Under the pieces are notes generated by a model. It saw nothing but the letters and a program-made list of their open reading frames with translations. It searched no databases and had not been told where the DNA came from. This document shows, piece by piece, positions 1 through 8,668 of a stretch of DNA of 64,000 nucleotides (position 1 is the first letter of the stretch; each line of letters opens with the position of its first letter). The stretch is from an uncultured Prevotellaceae bacterium (GTDB lineage Bacteria > Bacteroidota > Bacteroidia > Bacteroidales > Bacteroidaceae). Position numbers and translations under genes: made by a program. The DNA lies in contig CADACW010000010.1 in the NCBI GenBank assembly GCA_902786565.1, positions 1-64,000 on the forward strand, given 5' to 3'.

Positions 1-97
1 CGCCGTATGCCGAACGGCACGTACGGTGGTGTGAGAGGTCGGTAAACACGAAAGTAGGAGATAAACACCTACGATTAGTGTTTACCTCCTACTCGAT
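1..97 (+). mobile_element. Group II intron, 3' end (domains V and VI)
   Basis: Positions 1-28 fold as a domain V hairpin: 1-7 pair with 22-28, a two-base bulge lies at 20-21, and 8-11 pair with 16-19. Positions 41-49 (GGTAAACAC) pair exactly with 78-86, with an inner stem 54-58/68-72, which matches domain VI; an unpaired A nearby could be the branch point. The tail TCCTACTCGATT (87-98) resembles 3' ends of Bacteroidales group II introns as I remember them. The intron reads on the + strand, so it is antisense to the methyltransferase next to it and could not be spliced from that gene's mRNA. The reverse transcriptase and 5' end lie outside the window. The boundary near 97 is inferred. Confidence 0.72.
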
Positions 98-982
98 TGA
101 TGATGCTGGCACCCGCCGCCTTGCCACGGCCCTTGGAGGCAATGGCCGTGCGGGTCTTGCGGATGGCAGGGCAGCGACCTGCGCCGCCCCTCGTGCCTTA
201 CGCAGAAGATACCATGCCGAGGTGGTGTAGAAATTGCGTAGATATGGAATGTTGGCAAAAAACGCCGACAGACGGCGCGGCTTGAGATGGAACTTCTGTT
301 TATAGTGCGGATTGATGAGCCAGAGGGTGCGCCGGCAGACGGCAAAGCCCGCTTCTTCGGACATTCGCTCAAAATGTTCGACAGACATCCGGGCGTCGCG
401 AATGCTCATCAGTTCGTCGATGCCGTCGGGGGTGGCACCGCTTGATTTCAGCAGCGCGTGATAGACGGGGCGGGGCAGCAGATGGATGAAGGGGAGCTTG
501 GAGGCAAAGCCGACACTGATTTGCTGATGTCCGCCAAAGGGATTGTGCCAGGCGGGAAAGCCAAAGAACACGAGGCCACGCTCTTTGAGGAACGAGTTGA
601 TGTGAGAAAGGAACGCTCGCTTGAGGCGCGGATGAATGTGCTCTATGACATCATGCACGAGGATGATGTCGAAGCGTGCGTCGTCTGTCTTTGGCTCCTC
701 GACGAGGGTGAAGTCCTGACAGACAAATGTGCCTTGCTGATGGCGTTGGGCAAAGAAAGCCTGCGCCTGGTCGATGCGGCATTGGCTGATGTCTATGCCT
801 GTCACGCTGCAGCCAGACTCGGCGAAGGGCAGCAGGTTGCCACCCTCGCCGCAACCTATCTCCAGCACACGGGTTTCAGGCGCCAATGTGAGGTACGGCT
901 GCAGATAGTCCAGATAGAACTCACGGGCTGTGTTTGCCAATTCGCAAAAATACTGTTTGCGGTTCTGATGTCGCTGTTGCAT
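89..982 (-). CDS. Class I SAM-dependent methyltransferase, 3' end altered by intron
   Basis: Rossmann-fold SAM methyltransferase (Methyltransf_11/23 type). Motif I is VLEIGCGEGG (about residues 39-48), the acidic ribose-binding residue is in GIDIS, and motif IV is in ILVHDVIEHI. The substrate cannot be told. Of 297 residues, roughly the last 33 after YLLRKARG are rich in Arg, Pro and Ala and look non-native, and the stop codon (89-91) lies inside the 3' end of the group II intron. The original C-terminus was therefore probably lost or frameshifted. The start ATG at 980-982 is the first in frame. It may still be active because the catalytic fold is complete. Confidence 0.8.
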   Translation of the reverse strand: MQQRHQNRKQYFCELANTAREFYLDYLQPYLTLAPETRVLEIGCGEGGNLLPFAESGCSVTGIDISQCRIDQAQAFFAQRHQQGTFVCQDFTLVEEPKTDDARFDIILVHDVIEHIHPRLKRAFLSHINSFLKERGLVFFGFPAWHNPFGGHQQISVGFASKLPFIHLLPRPVYHALLKSSGATPDGIDELMSIRDARMSVEHFERMSEEAGFAVCRRTLWLINPHYKQKFHLKPRRLSAFFANIPYLRNFYTTSAWYLLRKARGAAQVAALPSARPARPLPPRAVARRRVPASSIE

Positions 983-1474
983 TGTTTTTTCCTGTTATGT
1001 TTCTCTAAGTATAGATGCAACATGACAAGAAAAGACTGCACGGACATGGAAAGAAAAATGCCAAGTGACGCGATTCCTACAAAAAAAAGCCGGAATTTCA
1101 TCTTTTGCACGCAGGGTGGAGGCGGAAAAAACTTTACATCCCAAAAACAAGGCCCAAGCGGACTCGGAGATAAGTGCCACTTATCTCGGAGATAAGTGCC
1201 TTTTATCTCGGAGATAAGTGGCACTTATCTCTGAGGGGGGTATTTGGGCTGTTTATAAAAAAAACTGACAGTCAGGTTGGGGGGGCCAAAGGAACTGGGC
1301 CATCTTGAATTAGAATCCTGACACATTCAGGGCTGCACGGAGATGCTTCGGGAGGGCGTGGCGGTTGAGAAACAAGTAGACGGTGTTCAGGGCCATATTT
1401 TTACCGAGTTTTTTCCGTTCGATTATAAATATAAGGAGAATCTGGAGGTAAAAGGATAAAAAAACTTAAAAAAG
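983..1474. other. Intergenic region, no supported gene
   Basis: Region between the divergent methyltransferase and ribosomal operon. It holds the GATAAGTG palindromic repeat (1163-1235) and otherwise nothing I can support. A 28-codon reading frame on the minus strand (1310-1396) could be a remnant, but I do not recognise it. No good TAnnTTTG promoter box for the methyltransferase was found here. Confidence 0.5.
1163..1235. repeat. GATAAGTG palindromic repeat cluster, copy 1
   Basis: Alternating GATAAGTG and CACTTATC half-sites form several overlapping hairpins, e.g. GATAAGTGGCACTTATC, joined by CTCGGA spacers. Bases 1185-1232 match 34195-34242 with one mismatch by eye, so this is a dispersed repeat. 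It lies upstream of the methyltransferase and about 260 bases before the rplC promoter. Confidence 0.85.
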
Positions 1475-1506
1475 TTTGGCTGGAACGGAAAAAATTAGTA
1501 CCTTTG
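1475..1506 (+). promoter_or_regulatory. Promoter of the ribosomal protein operon
   Basis: TTTG at 1475-1478 and TACCTTTG at 1499-1506, separated by 20 bases, fit the Bacteroidetes primary sigma consensus (-33 TTTG, -7 TAnnTTTG) exactly. Transcription would begin near 1513, about 210 bases before rplC. Confidence 0.85.
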
Positions 1507-1512
1507 CACCCG

Positions 1513-1723
1513 CAAAAGTGGTTATTGCGCTGGCTAAAGGCTATCAATACGCTGAAAAAGAGCGGTTTAAGGCATCGGGAGCTTGTTTTCGCCCGATTTC
1601 CGGAAACGGATTAGACTGCATCTGCTTTTAAGTGTGTTTATGGATTTTTGCAAGCTCGGTGGCACTTAAAAGCAAACAACTTACACATTATTTATATTAT
1701 AACATTAAACAACAAAAACTGAA
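1513..1723 (+). promoter_or_regulatory. Structured leader of the rplC operon
   Basis: The 5' untranslated region is unusually long for this genome. It contains a hairpin ATCGGG/CCCGAT (1574-1579 with 1592-1597) and a perfect 12-bp stem (1623-1634 with 1663-1674, arms TGCTTTTAAGTG and CACTTAAAAGCA) around a 28-base loop. No U-run follows the stem, so it does not look like a simple terminator. By analogy with autoregulated ribosomal operons it may bind an encoded protein such as L4; that is inference. Confidence 0.5.
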
Positions 1724-2338
1724 ATGCCAGGATTGATTGGAAGAAAAATCGGAATGACATCCGTTTTCAGTGCCGACGGTAAGAATGTGCCGTGCACTGT
1801 TATCGAATGTGGTCCTTGTGTCGTGACACAGGTCAAGACAGTCGAGAAGGATGGCTACAAGGCCGTCCAGCTGGGTTTTGGCGAGGCAAAAGAGAAGAAC
1901 ACTCCGAAACCCATGATGGGCGTGTTCAAGAAGGCCGGCACAACACCAAAGGCCCACTTGGCCGAGTTCAAGTTTGACGAGGATTACAACCTGGGCGACA
2001 CACTGACGGTTGACATGTTCGCCGATGCAGAGTTTGTCGACGTGGTTGGCACCTCGAAAGGTAAAGGATTCCAGGGCGTTGTGAAGCGCCACGGTTTCGG
2101 TGGAGTGGGGCAGAGCACCCACGGTCAGGACGACCGTCTGCGCAAGCCCGGTTCTATCGGTGCCTGCTCTTATCCCGCACAGGTGTTCAAGGGCATGCGC
2201 ATGGGTGGCCAAATGGGTGGCGACCGCGTGACAACCCAGAACCTGAAGGTGCTGAAAGTGATTCCGGAGCACAACCTGCTGCTCATCAAGGGCAGCGTGG
2301 CCGGATGTAAAGGTTCAACCCTCTTAATCAAGAAGTAA
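1724..2338 (+). CDS. rplC: 50S ribosomal protein L3 (uL3)
   Basis: 204 residues, full length. L3 folds on 23S rRNA domain VI, with a central extension reaching the peptidyl transferase centre; the family signature is seen around [17 protein letters not shown]. It is the first gene of the block here. rpsJ, which usually precedes rplC, is not adjacent. rplD follows after 3 bases, so the two are co-translated. Confidence 0.98.
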   Translation: MPGLIGRKIGMTSVFSADGKNVPCTVIECGPCVVTQVKTVEKDGYKAVQLGFGEAKEKNTPKPMMGVFKKAGTTPKAHLAEFKFDEDYNLGDTLTVDMFADAEFVDVVGTSKGKGFQGVVKRHGFGGVGQSTHGQDDRLRKPGSIGACSYPAQVFKGMRMGGQMGGDRVTTQNLKVLKVIPEHNLLLIKGSVAGCKGSTLLIKK

Positions 2339-2341
2339 GCT

Positions 2342-2968
2342 ATGGAACTGAATGTATTGAAGACAAACGGTCAGCCGACCGGTAGGAAGGTAACTCTGAA
2401 CGAGGCTATCTTCGGGATTGAACCCAATGACCATGTGATTTATCTCGACGTGAAGCAGTATATGGCCAACCAGCGCCAGGGCAACGCCAAGAGCAAGGAG
2501 CGCAGCGAAATCAGCGGCTCTACACGCAAACTTGGCCGCCAGAAGGGCGGTGGCGGCGCACGTCATGGTGACATCAACTCGCCGCTGCTGCGTGGTGGTG
2601 GCCGCGTGTTCGGTCCGAAGCCCCGCGACTACTCGTTCAAACTGAACAAGAAGGTGAAGCAGCTGGCCCGCAAGTCGGCCCTGACCTACAAGGCTCAGGA
2701 GGACGGCATCATGATTCTGGAAGACTTCACGCTGGAAGCCCCGAAGACGAAAGAAATGGTAAATATTGCTAAAAATCTTAAAGTCGACGGCAAGAAGCTC
2801 CTCTTTGTTTTGCCAGATGCAAATAAAAACGTATATTTGTCGACTCGCAACCTGCAGTGCGCAGATGTCATCGAGGCAGCCAATGTGAACACGTACAAGA
2901 TTCTGGATGCCGACGTGCTCGTGATCACTGAGAAGTCGCTTGAGGCTATCAACGGCATACTGGGCTAA
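2342..2968 (+). CDS. rplD: 50S ribosomal protein L4 (uL4)
   Basis: 208 residues. L4 contacts 23S rRNA domain I, and its long basic loop lines the exit tunnel. The loop is visible as the Gly/Arg-rich stretch near residues 60-95 ([18 protein letters not shown]). In enterobacteria L4 represses its own operon; whether it acts on the long leader here is untested. Confidence 0.98.
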   Translation: MELNVLKTNGQPTGRKVTLNEAIFGIEPNDHVIYLDVKQYMANQRQGNAKSKERSEISGSTRKLGRQKGGGGARHGDINSPLLRGGGRVFGPKPRDYSFKLNKKVKQLARKSALTYKAQEDGIMILEDFTLEAPKTKEMVNIAKNLKVDGKKLLFVLPDANKNVYLSTRNLQCADVIEAANVNTYKILDADVLVITEKSLEAINGILG

Positions 2969-2970
2969 GC

Positions 2971-3006
2971 TAAATCGGAAATCGTAAATTGTAAATTGTA
3001 AATCGA
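2971..3006 (+). repeat. TAAATTG-type short tandem repeat between rplD and rplW
   Basis: AAATCGGAAATCGTAAATTG and continuing copies of a degenerate 8-10 base unit fill the whole gap up to the rplW start codon. It is related in style to the repeats at 4441-4474, 9245-9280 and 13862-13890. Confidence 0.55.
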
Positions 3007-3007
3007 A

Positions 3008-3307
3008 ATGGCATTTATCATCAAACCGCTGGTCACCGAGAAGATGACCAAGACTACGGAGAAGCGCCCTAACGTGTACGGCTTCATTGTGACTCCCGAT
3101 GCTAACAAGGTCGAGATTAAGAAAGAGGTCGAGAAGACCTTCAATGTGACCGTCGAGTCAGTGAATACTGTACGCTACACCGGCAAGCGCAGCCGCCGTT
3201 ACACGAAGGCAGGCCTGGTGACGGGTCAGAAGAGCGCCTATAAGAAGGCTATTGTCACTCTGAAAGAGGGTGAGGAAATTGATATTTACAGCAATATTGA
3301 AATATAA
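3008..3307 (+). CDS. rplW: 50S ribosomal protein L23 (uL23)
   Basis: 99 residues. L23 sits at the tunnel exit and is the docking site for trigger factor and SRP. The N-terminal IIKPLVTEKMT and central VESVNTVRYTGKRSRR are typical. It ends 3 bases before rplB. Confidence 0.97.
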   Translation: MAFIIKPLVTEKMTKTTEKRPNVYGFIVTPDANKVEIKKEVEKTFNVTVESVNTVRYTGKRSRRYTKAGLVTGQKSAYKKAIVTLKEGEEIDIYSNIEI

Positions 3308-3310
3308 GAA

Positions 3311-4138
3311 ATGGCAGTACGTAAATTAAAGCCCGTAACTCCGGGCCAAAGACACAAAATTATTGGCACGTTCGAGGATATTACTGCATCCGTGCCAGAG
3401 AAGTCTCTCGTTTACGGCAAGCGTTCTACCGGCGGCCGAAACAACACCGGTAAGATGACCGTGCGCTACATGGGCGGCGGCCACAAGAAGAAGTATCGTC
3501 TCATCGACTTCAAGCGAGAGAAAGATGGTGTTCCTGCTGTAGTGAAGACAATCGAGTACGACCCCAACAGGTCGGCCCGCATTGCCCTTCTCTTTTATGC
3601 AGATGGTGAAAAACGCTACATTATTGCTCCCAATGGACTGCAGGTTGGCACGACGCTGATGTCGGGGGCAGAGGCTGCGCCTGAGATTGGCAACAGCCTG
3701 CCGCTGGCCAACATCCCTGTGGGTACTGTGATTCACAACATTGAATTGCGTCCCGGACAGGGTGCTCTGCTCGTTCGTTCGGCTGGTAATTTTGCTCAGT
3801 TGACTTCTCGTGAGGGAGCCTATTGCGTGATCAAGCTCCCCTCAGGAGAGACGCGCAAGGTGCTCTCTGCCTGCAAGGCTACCGTTGGTGCCGTCGGCAA
3901 CTCTGACCACGCTCTGGAGCAGTCGGGTAAGGCTGGCCGCTCGCGCTGGCTGGGACGCCGCCCGCACAACCGTGGTGTGGTGATGAACCCGCACGATCAC
4001 CCGATGGGTGGCGGTGAAGGCCGTCAGAGCGGTGGACATCCGCGCTCACGCAAGGGCTTGTACGCAAAGGGTCTGAAGACACGCGCTCCGAAGAAGCTTT
4101 CGAACAAGTACATCATTGAAAGAGCTAACAAGAAGTAA
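3311..4138 (+). CDS. rplB: 50S ribosomal protein L2 (uL2)
   Basis: 275 residues, normal length. L2 binds 23S rRNA domain IV and supports subunit association and peptidyl transfer. The conserved C-terminal segment [16 protein letters not shown] holds the functionally important His region (His in HPMGGGEG). Confidence 0.98.
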   Translation: MAVRKLKPVTPGQRHKIIGTFEDITASVPEKSLVYGKRSTGGRNNTGKMTVRYMGGGHKKKYRLIDFKREKDGVPAVVKTIEYDPNRSARIALLFYADGEKRYIIAPNGLQVGTTLMSGAEAAPEIGNSLPLANIPVGTVIHNIELRPGQGALLVRSAGNFAQLTSREGAYCVIKLPSGETRKVLSACKATVGAVGNSDHALEQSGKAGRSRWLGRRPHNRGVVMNPHDHPMGGGEGRQSGGHPRSRKGLYAKGLKTRAPKKLSNKYIIERANKK

Positions 4139-4162
4139 TTTAATGTAAACAAGAGCAAGATT

Positions 4163-4429
4163 ATGAGTCGTTCATTAAAGAAAGGTCCGTACATCAACGT
4201 CTCTCTGGAGAAGAAGGTTCTCGCCATGAATGAGAGCGGCAAGAAGAACGTCGTGAAGACTTGGGCCAGAGCATCAATGATTTCCCCCGACTTCGTGGGG
4301 CATACTGTTGCAGTGCATAACGGAAACAAATTCATCCCTGTTTACATTACGGAGAACATGGTTGGCCATAAGCTCGGTGAGTTTGCACCCACACGTCGCT
4401 TCGGTGGTCACGCCGGTAACAAGAAGTAA
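4163..4429 (+). CDS. rpsS: 30S ribosomal protein S19 (uS19)
   Basis: 88 residues. It lies in the head of the small subunit and forms a complex with S13, near the A-site finger. [11 protein letters not shown] and [16 protein letters not shown] are family signatures. Confidence 0.98.
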   Translation: MSRSLKKGPYINVSLEKKVLAMNESGKKNVVKTWARASMISPDFVGHTVAVHNGNKFIPVYITENMVGHKLGEFAPTRRFGGHAGNKK

Positions 4430-4440
4430 TGCTCGGGATA

Positions 4441-4474
4441 ATTGAAAATTTTGAAATTTGAAAATTGAAAATTA
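4441..4474 (+). repeat. ATTGAAAATT short tandem repeat between rpsS and rplV
   Basis: Direct copies of a TTTGAAAATTGAAAATT-like unit of about 9-10 bases end just before the rplV ATG. Related tracts occur at 9245-9280 and inside glnS near 56854-56939. Confidence 0.7.
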
Positions 4475-4477
4475 ACA

Positions 4478-4885
4478 ATGGGAGCAAGAAAACATATTAA
4501 GGCTGAAGAAAGAAAAGCAGCTCTTAAGACACAGTATTTTGCAAAGCTGAAAGGCTGTCCTTCCTCACCGCGCAAGATGCGTTATGTCGTTGACATGATA
4601 CGCGGCATGGAGGTGAACCGCGCCCTGGGCGTGTTGCACTTCTCGAAGAAGGCCGCTGCTGCCGATGTGGAGAAGCTGCTCCGCTCGGCCATCAATAACT
4701 GGGAGCAGAAGAACGACCGCAAGGCCGAGGCCGGCGAGCTGTTCATCACACGCGTCTTCGTAGATGAGGGCGTGACCCTGAAGAGAATGAGACCCGCACC
4801 GCAGGGCCGTGGCTACCGCATTCGCAAGCGCTCGAACCACGTGACCTTGTTCGTTGATGCTAAAACAAATGACGAAAAAGAATAA
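4478..4885 (+). CDS. rplV: 50S ribosomal protein L22 (uL22)
   Basis: 135 residues. Its globular domain binds 23S rRNA and a beta hairpin (around [20 protein letters not shown]) extends into the exit tunnel, where macrolide-resistance mutations map in other bacteria. It carries about 15 extra residues at the N-terminus compared with E. coli. The next gene starts 2 bases after its stop. Confidence 0.97.
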   Translation: MGARKHIKAEERKAALKTQYFAKLKGCPSSPRKMRYVVDMIRGMEVNRALGVLHFSKKAAAADVEKLLRSAINNWEQKNDRKAEAGELFITRVFVDEGVTLKRMRPAPQGRGYRIRKRSNHVTLFVDAKTNDEKE

Positions 4886-4887
4886 GT

Positions 4888-5667
4888 ATGGGACAGAAAG
4901 TTAATCCAATTAGCAACCGCCTCGGTATTATAAAAGGTTGGGACTCAAATTGGTTCGGAGGAAAGAACTTCGGTGACAACCTCGTCGAGGACCAGAAGAT
5001 TCGCAAATACCTGGGAGAGCGCCTGGCCAAGGCCAGCGTGTCGAAGATTGTCATCGAGCGCACACTGAAGTTGGTCACCATCACCATCTGCACCGCTCGC
5101 CCGGGATTCGTCATCGGTAAGGGTGGACAGGACGTGGACAACCTGAAAGACGAGCTGAAGAAGCTCTTCGACAAGGAGGTTCAGATCAACATCTACGAAG
5201 TGAAGCGCCCAGAGCTCGATGCAACTATCGTTGCCACCAATATCGCTCGCCAGATTGAGGGCAAGATAGCTTACAGGCGTGCCATCAAGCAGGCCATCCA
5301 GAACACTATGCGCGCTGGTGCCGAGGGCATCAAGGTGCAGATTTCAGGCCGTCTGAACGGTGCAGAAATCGCACGCAGCGAGATGCTCAAGGAGGGCCGT
5401 ACACCGCTGCACACTTTCCGTGCCGACATTGACTTCTGCCAGGCAGAGGCACTCACCAAGGTGGGTCTGCTGGGCATCAAGGTCTGGATTTGCCGCGGAG
5501 AAGTGTATGGAAAGGTGGACCTGGCACCCAACTTCTCGCAGGAGAAGCAGGGGCTGCGTGGAGGCGGCAGCCGTGACGGACGCCGTTTCCGTGGTGACCG
5601 CAACGACCGCGGAGAGCGCAATGAGCGCGGTGACCGTGGCGAAAGAAGAAGAAATAACAACCGATAA
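4888..5667 (+). CDS. rpsC: 30S ribosomal protein S3 (uS3) with Arg/Gly/Asp-rich tail
   Basis: 259 residues, longer than the E. coli protein (233). The type II KH domain has the GKGG loop at residues 77-80. The core ends near LAPNFSQEK, about residue 222. The last 35 or so residues are a low-complexity tail of Arg, Gly, Asp, Glu and Asn ([19 protein letters not shown]). S3 lines the mRNA entry site and has helicase function together with S4. The tail may contact mRNA or be disordered; this is inference. Confidence 0.97.
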   Translation: MGQKVNPISNRLGIIKGWDSNWFGGKNFGDNLVEDQKIRKYLGERLAKASVSKIVIERTLKLVTITICTARPGFVIGKGGQDVDNLKDELKKLFDKEVQINIYEVKRPELDATIVATNIARQIEGKIAYRRAIKQAIQNTMRAGAEGIKVQISGRLNGAEIARSEMLKEGRTPLHTFRADIDFCQAEALTKVGLLGIKVWICRGEVYGKVDLAPNFSQEKQGLRGGGSRDGRRFRGDRNDRGERNERGDRGERRRNNNR

Positions 5668-5681
5668 AAAGAAAAATTATC

Positions 5682-6110
5682 ATGTTACAGCCTAAAAGAG
5701 TAAGATACAGAAGGCCACAGGACGGGCGTGGCAACAAAGGCAATGCCCACCGTGGCACAACGCTGGCCTTCGGCTCATTCGGCATCAAGACTTTGGATGC
5801 CAAATGGATTGACAGCCGCCAGATTGAGGCCGCACGTGTGGCCATCAACCGATACATGAATCGTGAAGGCCAGGTGTGGATCCGCATCTTCCCGGACAAG
5901 CCCATCACTCGCAAGCCTGCCGACGTGCGAATGGGTAAAGGTAAGGGTGACCCCGCAGGATGGGTGGCACCTGTCACACCCGGACGCATCCTCTTCGAAG
6001 TGGAGGGAGTGCCCTTCGACGTGGCAAAGGAAGCACTGCGCCTCGGCGCACAGAAACTGCCCGTGAAGACCAAGTTTGTTGTGAGACGTGACTATGACAA
6101 AAACGCTTAA
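5682..6110 (+). CDS. rplP: 50S ribosomal protein L16 (uL16)
   Basis: 142 residues. L16 organises the A-site tRNA-binding region of the large subunit. [17 protein letters not shown], the [14 protein letters not shown] segment and the [16 protein letters not shown] end are diagnostic. Confidence 0.98.
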   Translation: MLQPKRVRYRRPQDGRGNKGNAHRGTTLAFGSFGIKTLDAKWIDSRQIEAARVAINRYMNREGQVWIRIFPDKPITRKPADVRMGKGKGDPAGWVAPVTPGRILFEVEGVPFDVAKEALRLGAQKLPVKTKFVVRRDYDKNA

Positions 6111-6128
6111 TCAGAGAGATAACAAGTT

Positions 6129-6323
6129 ATGAAGAACAAGGAAATCAGAGAGCTTGAGACCAAGGATCTGGCCGAGCGTATCGGCGAGTCGGTCGCCAAG
6201 TACAACCAGATGAAGTTCAACCACAACGTCACTCCGCTGGAGAACCCATCGCTGATTAAGGCTGCACGTCGTGACATTGCACGTATGAAGACGGAGCTCC
6301 GTCAGAGAGAACTTAACAAATAA
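6129..6323 (+). CDS. rpmC: 50S ribosomal protein L29 (uL29)
   Basis: 64 residues forming two long helices. It lies beside L23 at the tunnel exit. [18 protein letters not shown] and the C-terminal [16 protein letters not shown] match the family. Confidence 0.96.
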   Translation: MKNKEIRELETKDLAERIGESVAKYNQMKFNHNVTPLENPSLIKAARRDIARMKTELRQRELNK

Positions 6324-6334
6324 CAATGGTCCAG

Positions 6335-6592
6335 ATGGAAACAAGAAATTTAAGAAAGACAAGACAGGGTGTCGTCGTTAGCAACAAAATGGATAAAACC
6401 ATTGTTATCGCCGCCAAGTTCAAGGAGAAGCACCCCATTTACGGTAAGTTCGTCCAGAAGACGAAAAAGTACCATGCACATGACGAGAAGAATGAGTGCA
6501 ACGTCGGTGACACCGTGCTCATTATGGAGACCCGCCCTCTGTCGAAGACAAAGCGCTGGAGATTAGTACAAATCGTTGAAAAAGCCAAGTAA
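6335..6592 (+). CDS. rpsQ: 30S ribosomal protein S17 (uS17)
   Basis: 85 residues from the second in-frame ATG ([11 protein letters not shown]), which matches Bacteroidales homologues better than the ATG at 6326 that would add three residues. It has an OB fold that binds 16S rRNA helix 11. [20 protein letters not shown] is the conserved core. Confidence 0.95.
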   Translation: METRNLRKTRQGVVVSNKMDKTIVIAAKFKEKHPIYGKFVQKTKKYHAHDEKNECNVGDTVLIMETRPLSKTKRWRLVQIVEKAK

Positions 6593-6594
6593 TT

Positions 6595-6960
6595 ATGATA
6601 CAAGCAGAATCAAGACTGACAGTCGCTGACAACAGCGGCGCACGTGAGGCCCTCTGCATAAGGGTGCTCGGTGGCACTCGCCGCCGTTATGCCAGCGTGG
6701 GCGACATCATCGTCGTGGCCATCAAGAATGCCATACCGACGAGCGACGTGAAAAAAGGTACAGTGTCGAAGGCTCTGATTGTTCGCACCAAAAAGGAGAT
6801 CAGACGCGCTGACGGCTCGTACATACGTTTCGACGACAACGCATGCGTGCTCCTCAACAATGCTGGCGAGCTGCGCGGAAGCCGTATCTTCGGCCCCGTG
6901 GCACGCGAGCTGCGTGCAGTAAACATGAAGGTTGTTTCTTTGGCACCTGAGGTTCTTTAA
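6595..6960 (+). CDS. rplN: 50S ribosomal protein L14 (uL14)
   Basis: 121 residues. It forms part of intersubunit bridges with 16S r[22 protein letters not shown] and [14 protein letters not shown] are strongly diagnostic. It starts 2 bases after rpsQ. Confidence 0.98.
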   Translation: MIQAESRLTVADNSGAREALCIRVLGGTRRRYASVGDIIVVAIKNAIPTSDVKKGTVSKALIVRTKKEIRRADGSYIRFDDNACVLLNNAGELRGSRIFGPVARELRAVNMKVVSLAPEVL

Positions 6961-6981
6961 CACATTAAAAGCAACACAGTA

Positions 6982-7299
6982 ATGAGCAAGTTACACATAA
7001 GGAAAAACGACAACGTCTACGTCCTGACCGGTGAGGATAAGGGTAAGACGGGCAAGGTGCTGAAGGTCTTGGTGGACAAGCAGCGTGCCATTGTTGAGGG
7101 TATCAATATCGTCAGCAAGAGCACAAAGCCGAGTGCCAAGAATCCCCAGGGTGGCTTCGAAAAGGTGGAGGCCCCCATCCACATTTCTAATTTAAGTTTG
7201 ATTGACCCCAAGAGTGGAAAGCCCACACGTGTCTCTATCAAGCATGAGGGCAAGAACGTCATTCGCGTGGCCAAAAAGTCTGGAGAGGAGATTAAGTAA
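6982..7299 (+). CDS. rplX: 50S ribosomal protein L24 (uL24)
   Basis: 105 residues. A KOW motif ([18 protein letters not shown]) lies at the N-terminus. It is an early assembly initiator of the large subunit. Its TAA overlaps the rplE ATG by one base (TAATG), giving termination-reinitiation coupling. Confidence 0.98.
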   Translation: MSKLHIRKNDNVYVLTGEDKGKTGKVLKVLVDKQRAIVEGINIVSKSTKPSAKNPQGGFEKVEAPIHISNLSLIDPKSGKPTRVSIKHEGKNVIRVAKKSGEEIK

Positions 7300-7853
7300 T
7301 GAATACAGCACAACTTAAGAACACATACCGCGAGCAGATTGCTCCGGCACTGAAGAAACAGTTCAACTACACCTCGGCCATGCAGATTCCCGCCTTGAAG
7401 AAGATTGTGGTGAATCAGGGCCTGGGAGATGCCACACAGGACAAGAAGATTATCGACGTGGCCATCAACGAGGTGAGCGCCATCTGCGGACAGAAGGCTG
7501 TGGCTACCTATTCGAAGAAGGATATCGCCAACTTCAAACTGCGTAAGAAAATGCCCATCGGCGTCATGGTCACACTGCGCCGCGAGCGCATGTATGAGTT
7601 CCTCGAGAAGCTCGTGCGCATCGCACTGCCTCGTATTCGCGACTTCAAGGGCATCGAGAGCAAGTTCGACGGACGCGGAAACTACACACTCGGCATCCAG
7701 GAGCAGATCATCTTCCCTGAAATCAACATCGACCAGGTGGACCGCATTCAGGGTATGAACATCACTTTTGTTACCTCGGCCAAGACCGATGAGGAGGGCT
7801 ACGCCCTGCTGAAGGCTTTCGGCCTCCCATTCAAGAACGCTAAAAACGACTAA
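7299..7853 (+). CDS. rplE: 50S ribosomal protein L5 (uL5)
   Basis: 184 residues. It binds 5S rRNA and contacts P-site tRNA. Signatures are [14 protein letters not shown] and the C-terminal block [20 protein letters not shown]. Confidence 0.98.
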   Translation: MNTAQLKNTYREQIAPALKKQFNYTSAMQIPALKKIVVNQGLGDATQDKKIIDVAINEVSAICGQKAVATYSKKDIANFKLRKKMPIGVMVTLRRERMYEFLEKLVRIALPRIRDFKGIESKFDGRGNYTLGIQEQIIFPEINIDQVDRIQGMNITFVTSAKTDEEGYALLKAFGLPFKNAKND

Positions 7854-7858
7854 GAGTT

Positions 7859-8176
7859 ATGGCAAAAGAATCAATGAAAGCCCGCGAGGTGAAGCGCGCT
7901 AAACTCGTTGCCCGCTATGCAGAGAAGCGTGCCGCTCTGAAGAGCATCATCGCACATGCCGACACCACAACCGAGGAGGGCGCAATGGCTGCCTACGAGG
8001 CTGCACGCAAGCTGCAGGACATCCCACGCAACGCCAACCCCATCCGGCTGCACAACCGCTGCAAAATCACCGGTCGCCCGAAGGGATACATGCGCCAGTT
8101 CGGCCTCTCACGTATCCAGTTCCGCGAGATGGCTTCGAGCGGTCTCATTCCCGGCGTGAAGAAGGCAAGCTGGTAA
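7859..8176 (+). CDS. rpsN: 30S ribosomal protein S14 (uS14), zinc-free form
   Basis: 105 residues. This is the long C- type: the only cysteine is in [15 protein letters not shown] and no CxxC zinc-binding pair is present. It assembles in the head of the small subunit near S3 and S10. Confidence 0.96.
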   Translation: MAKESMKAREVKRAKLVARYAEKRAALKSIIAHADTTTEEGAMAAYEAARKLQDIPRNANPIRLHNRCKITGRPKGYMRQFGLSRIQFREMASSGLIPGVKKASW

Positions 8177-8257
8177 TAGTGAGTGACTGAGACACTTCTC
8201 TAATTGAATATTAATATTGTCGGGGGAGTCCCGATTAATTAAACGTTTCAACAATTT
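8177..8257 (+). promoter_or_regulatory. rpsN-rpsH spacer with small hairpin
   Basis: An 81-base gap, larger than its neighbours, with a hairpin TCGGG/CCCGA (8220-8224 with 8230-8234, loop GGAGT) flanked by AT-rich sequence. Its position before rpsH suggests the S8-binding control site known from the E. coli spc operon, but the match to that site is weak. Confidence 0.25.
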
Positions 8258-8653
8258 ATGACAGATCCAATTGCAGATTTTCTGACGAGGTTGAGAAACG
8301 CCATTATGGCTCATCACCGTGTGGTGGAAGTACCAGCTTCAAACTTGAAGAAGGAGATTACAAAGATCCTCTTCGAGAAAGGGTATATCCTGAACTACAA
8401 GTTCATCGAGGATGGCCCTCAGGGCACTATCAAGGTGGCCCTGAAATATGACCCTGTGACCAAGGAGAATGCCATCAAGTACCTCAAGCGTGTCAGCACG
8501 CCGGGTCTGAGGCAGTACACTGGCTACAAGGACATGCCGAGAGTTATTAACGGACTGGGTATCGCTATCCTGTCTACGTCAAAGGGTGTCATGACTAACA
8601 AGGAGGCCGCACAGATGAAAATTGGTGGCGAAGTCCTTTGCTATGTCTATTAA
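8258..8653 (+). CDS. rpsH: 30S ribosomal protein S8 (uS8)
   Basis: 131 residues. It binds helix 21 of 16S rRNA and is a translational repressor of the spc operon in E. coli. MTDPIADFLTRLRNAI and the end GLGIAILSTSKGVMTNKEA are diagnostic. Confidence 0.98.
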   Translation: MTDPIADFLTRLRNAIMAHHRVVEVPASNLKKEITKILFEKGYILNYKFIEDGPQGTIKVALKYDPVTKENAIKYLKRVSTPGLRQYTGYKDMPRVINGLGIAILSTSKGVMTNKEAAQMKIGGEVLCYVY

Positions 8654-8668
8654 TTGGAGGACCGCATT

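Noticed and set aside
856-1224. Minus-strand ORF beginning MPLISEIKGTYLRDKWHLS
   Set aside because: The first part is the GATAAGTG palindrome translated, and the rest overlaps the methyltransferase start region in another frame.
1310-1396. 28-codon minus-strand ORF (MALNTVYLFLNRHALPKH...) before the rplC promoter
   Set aside because: It could be the tail of a lost gene but has no promoter, no recognised homologue and is too short to support.
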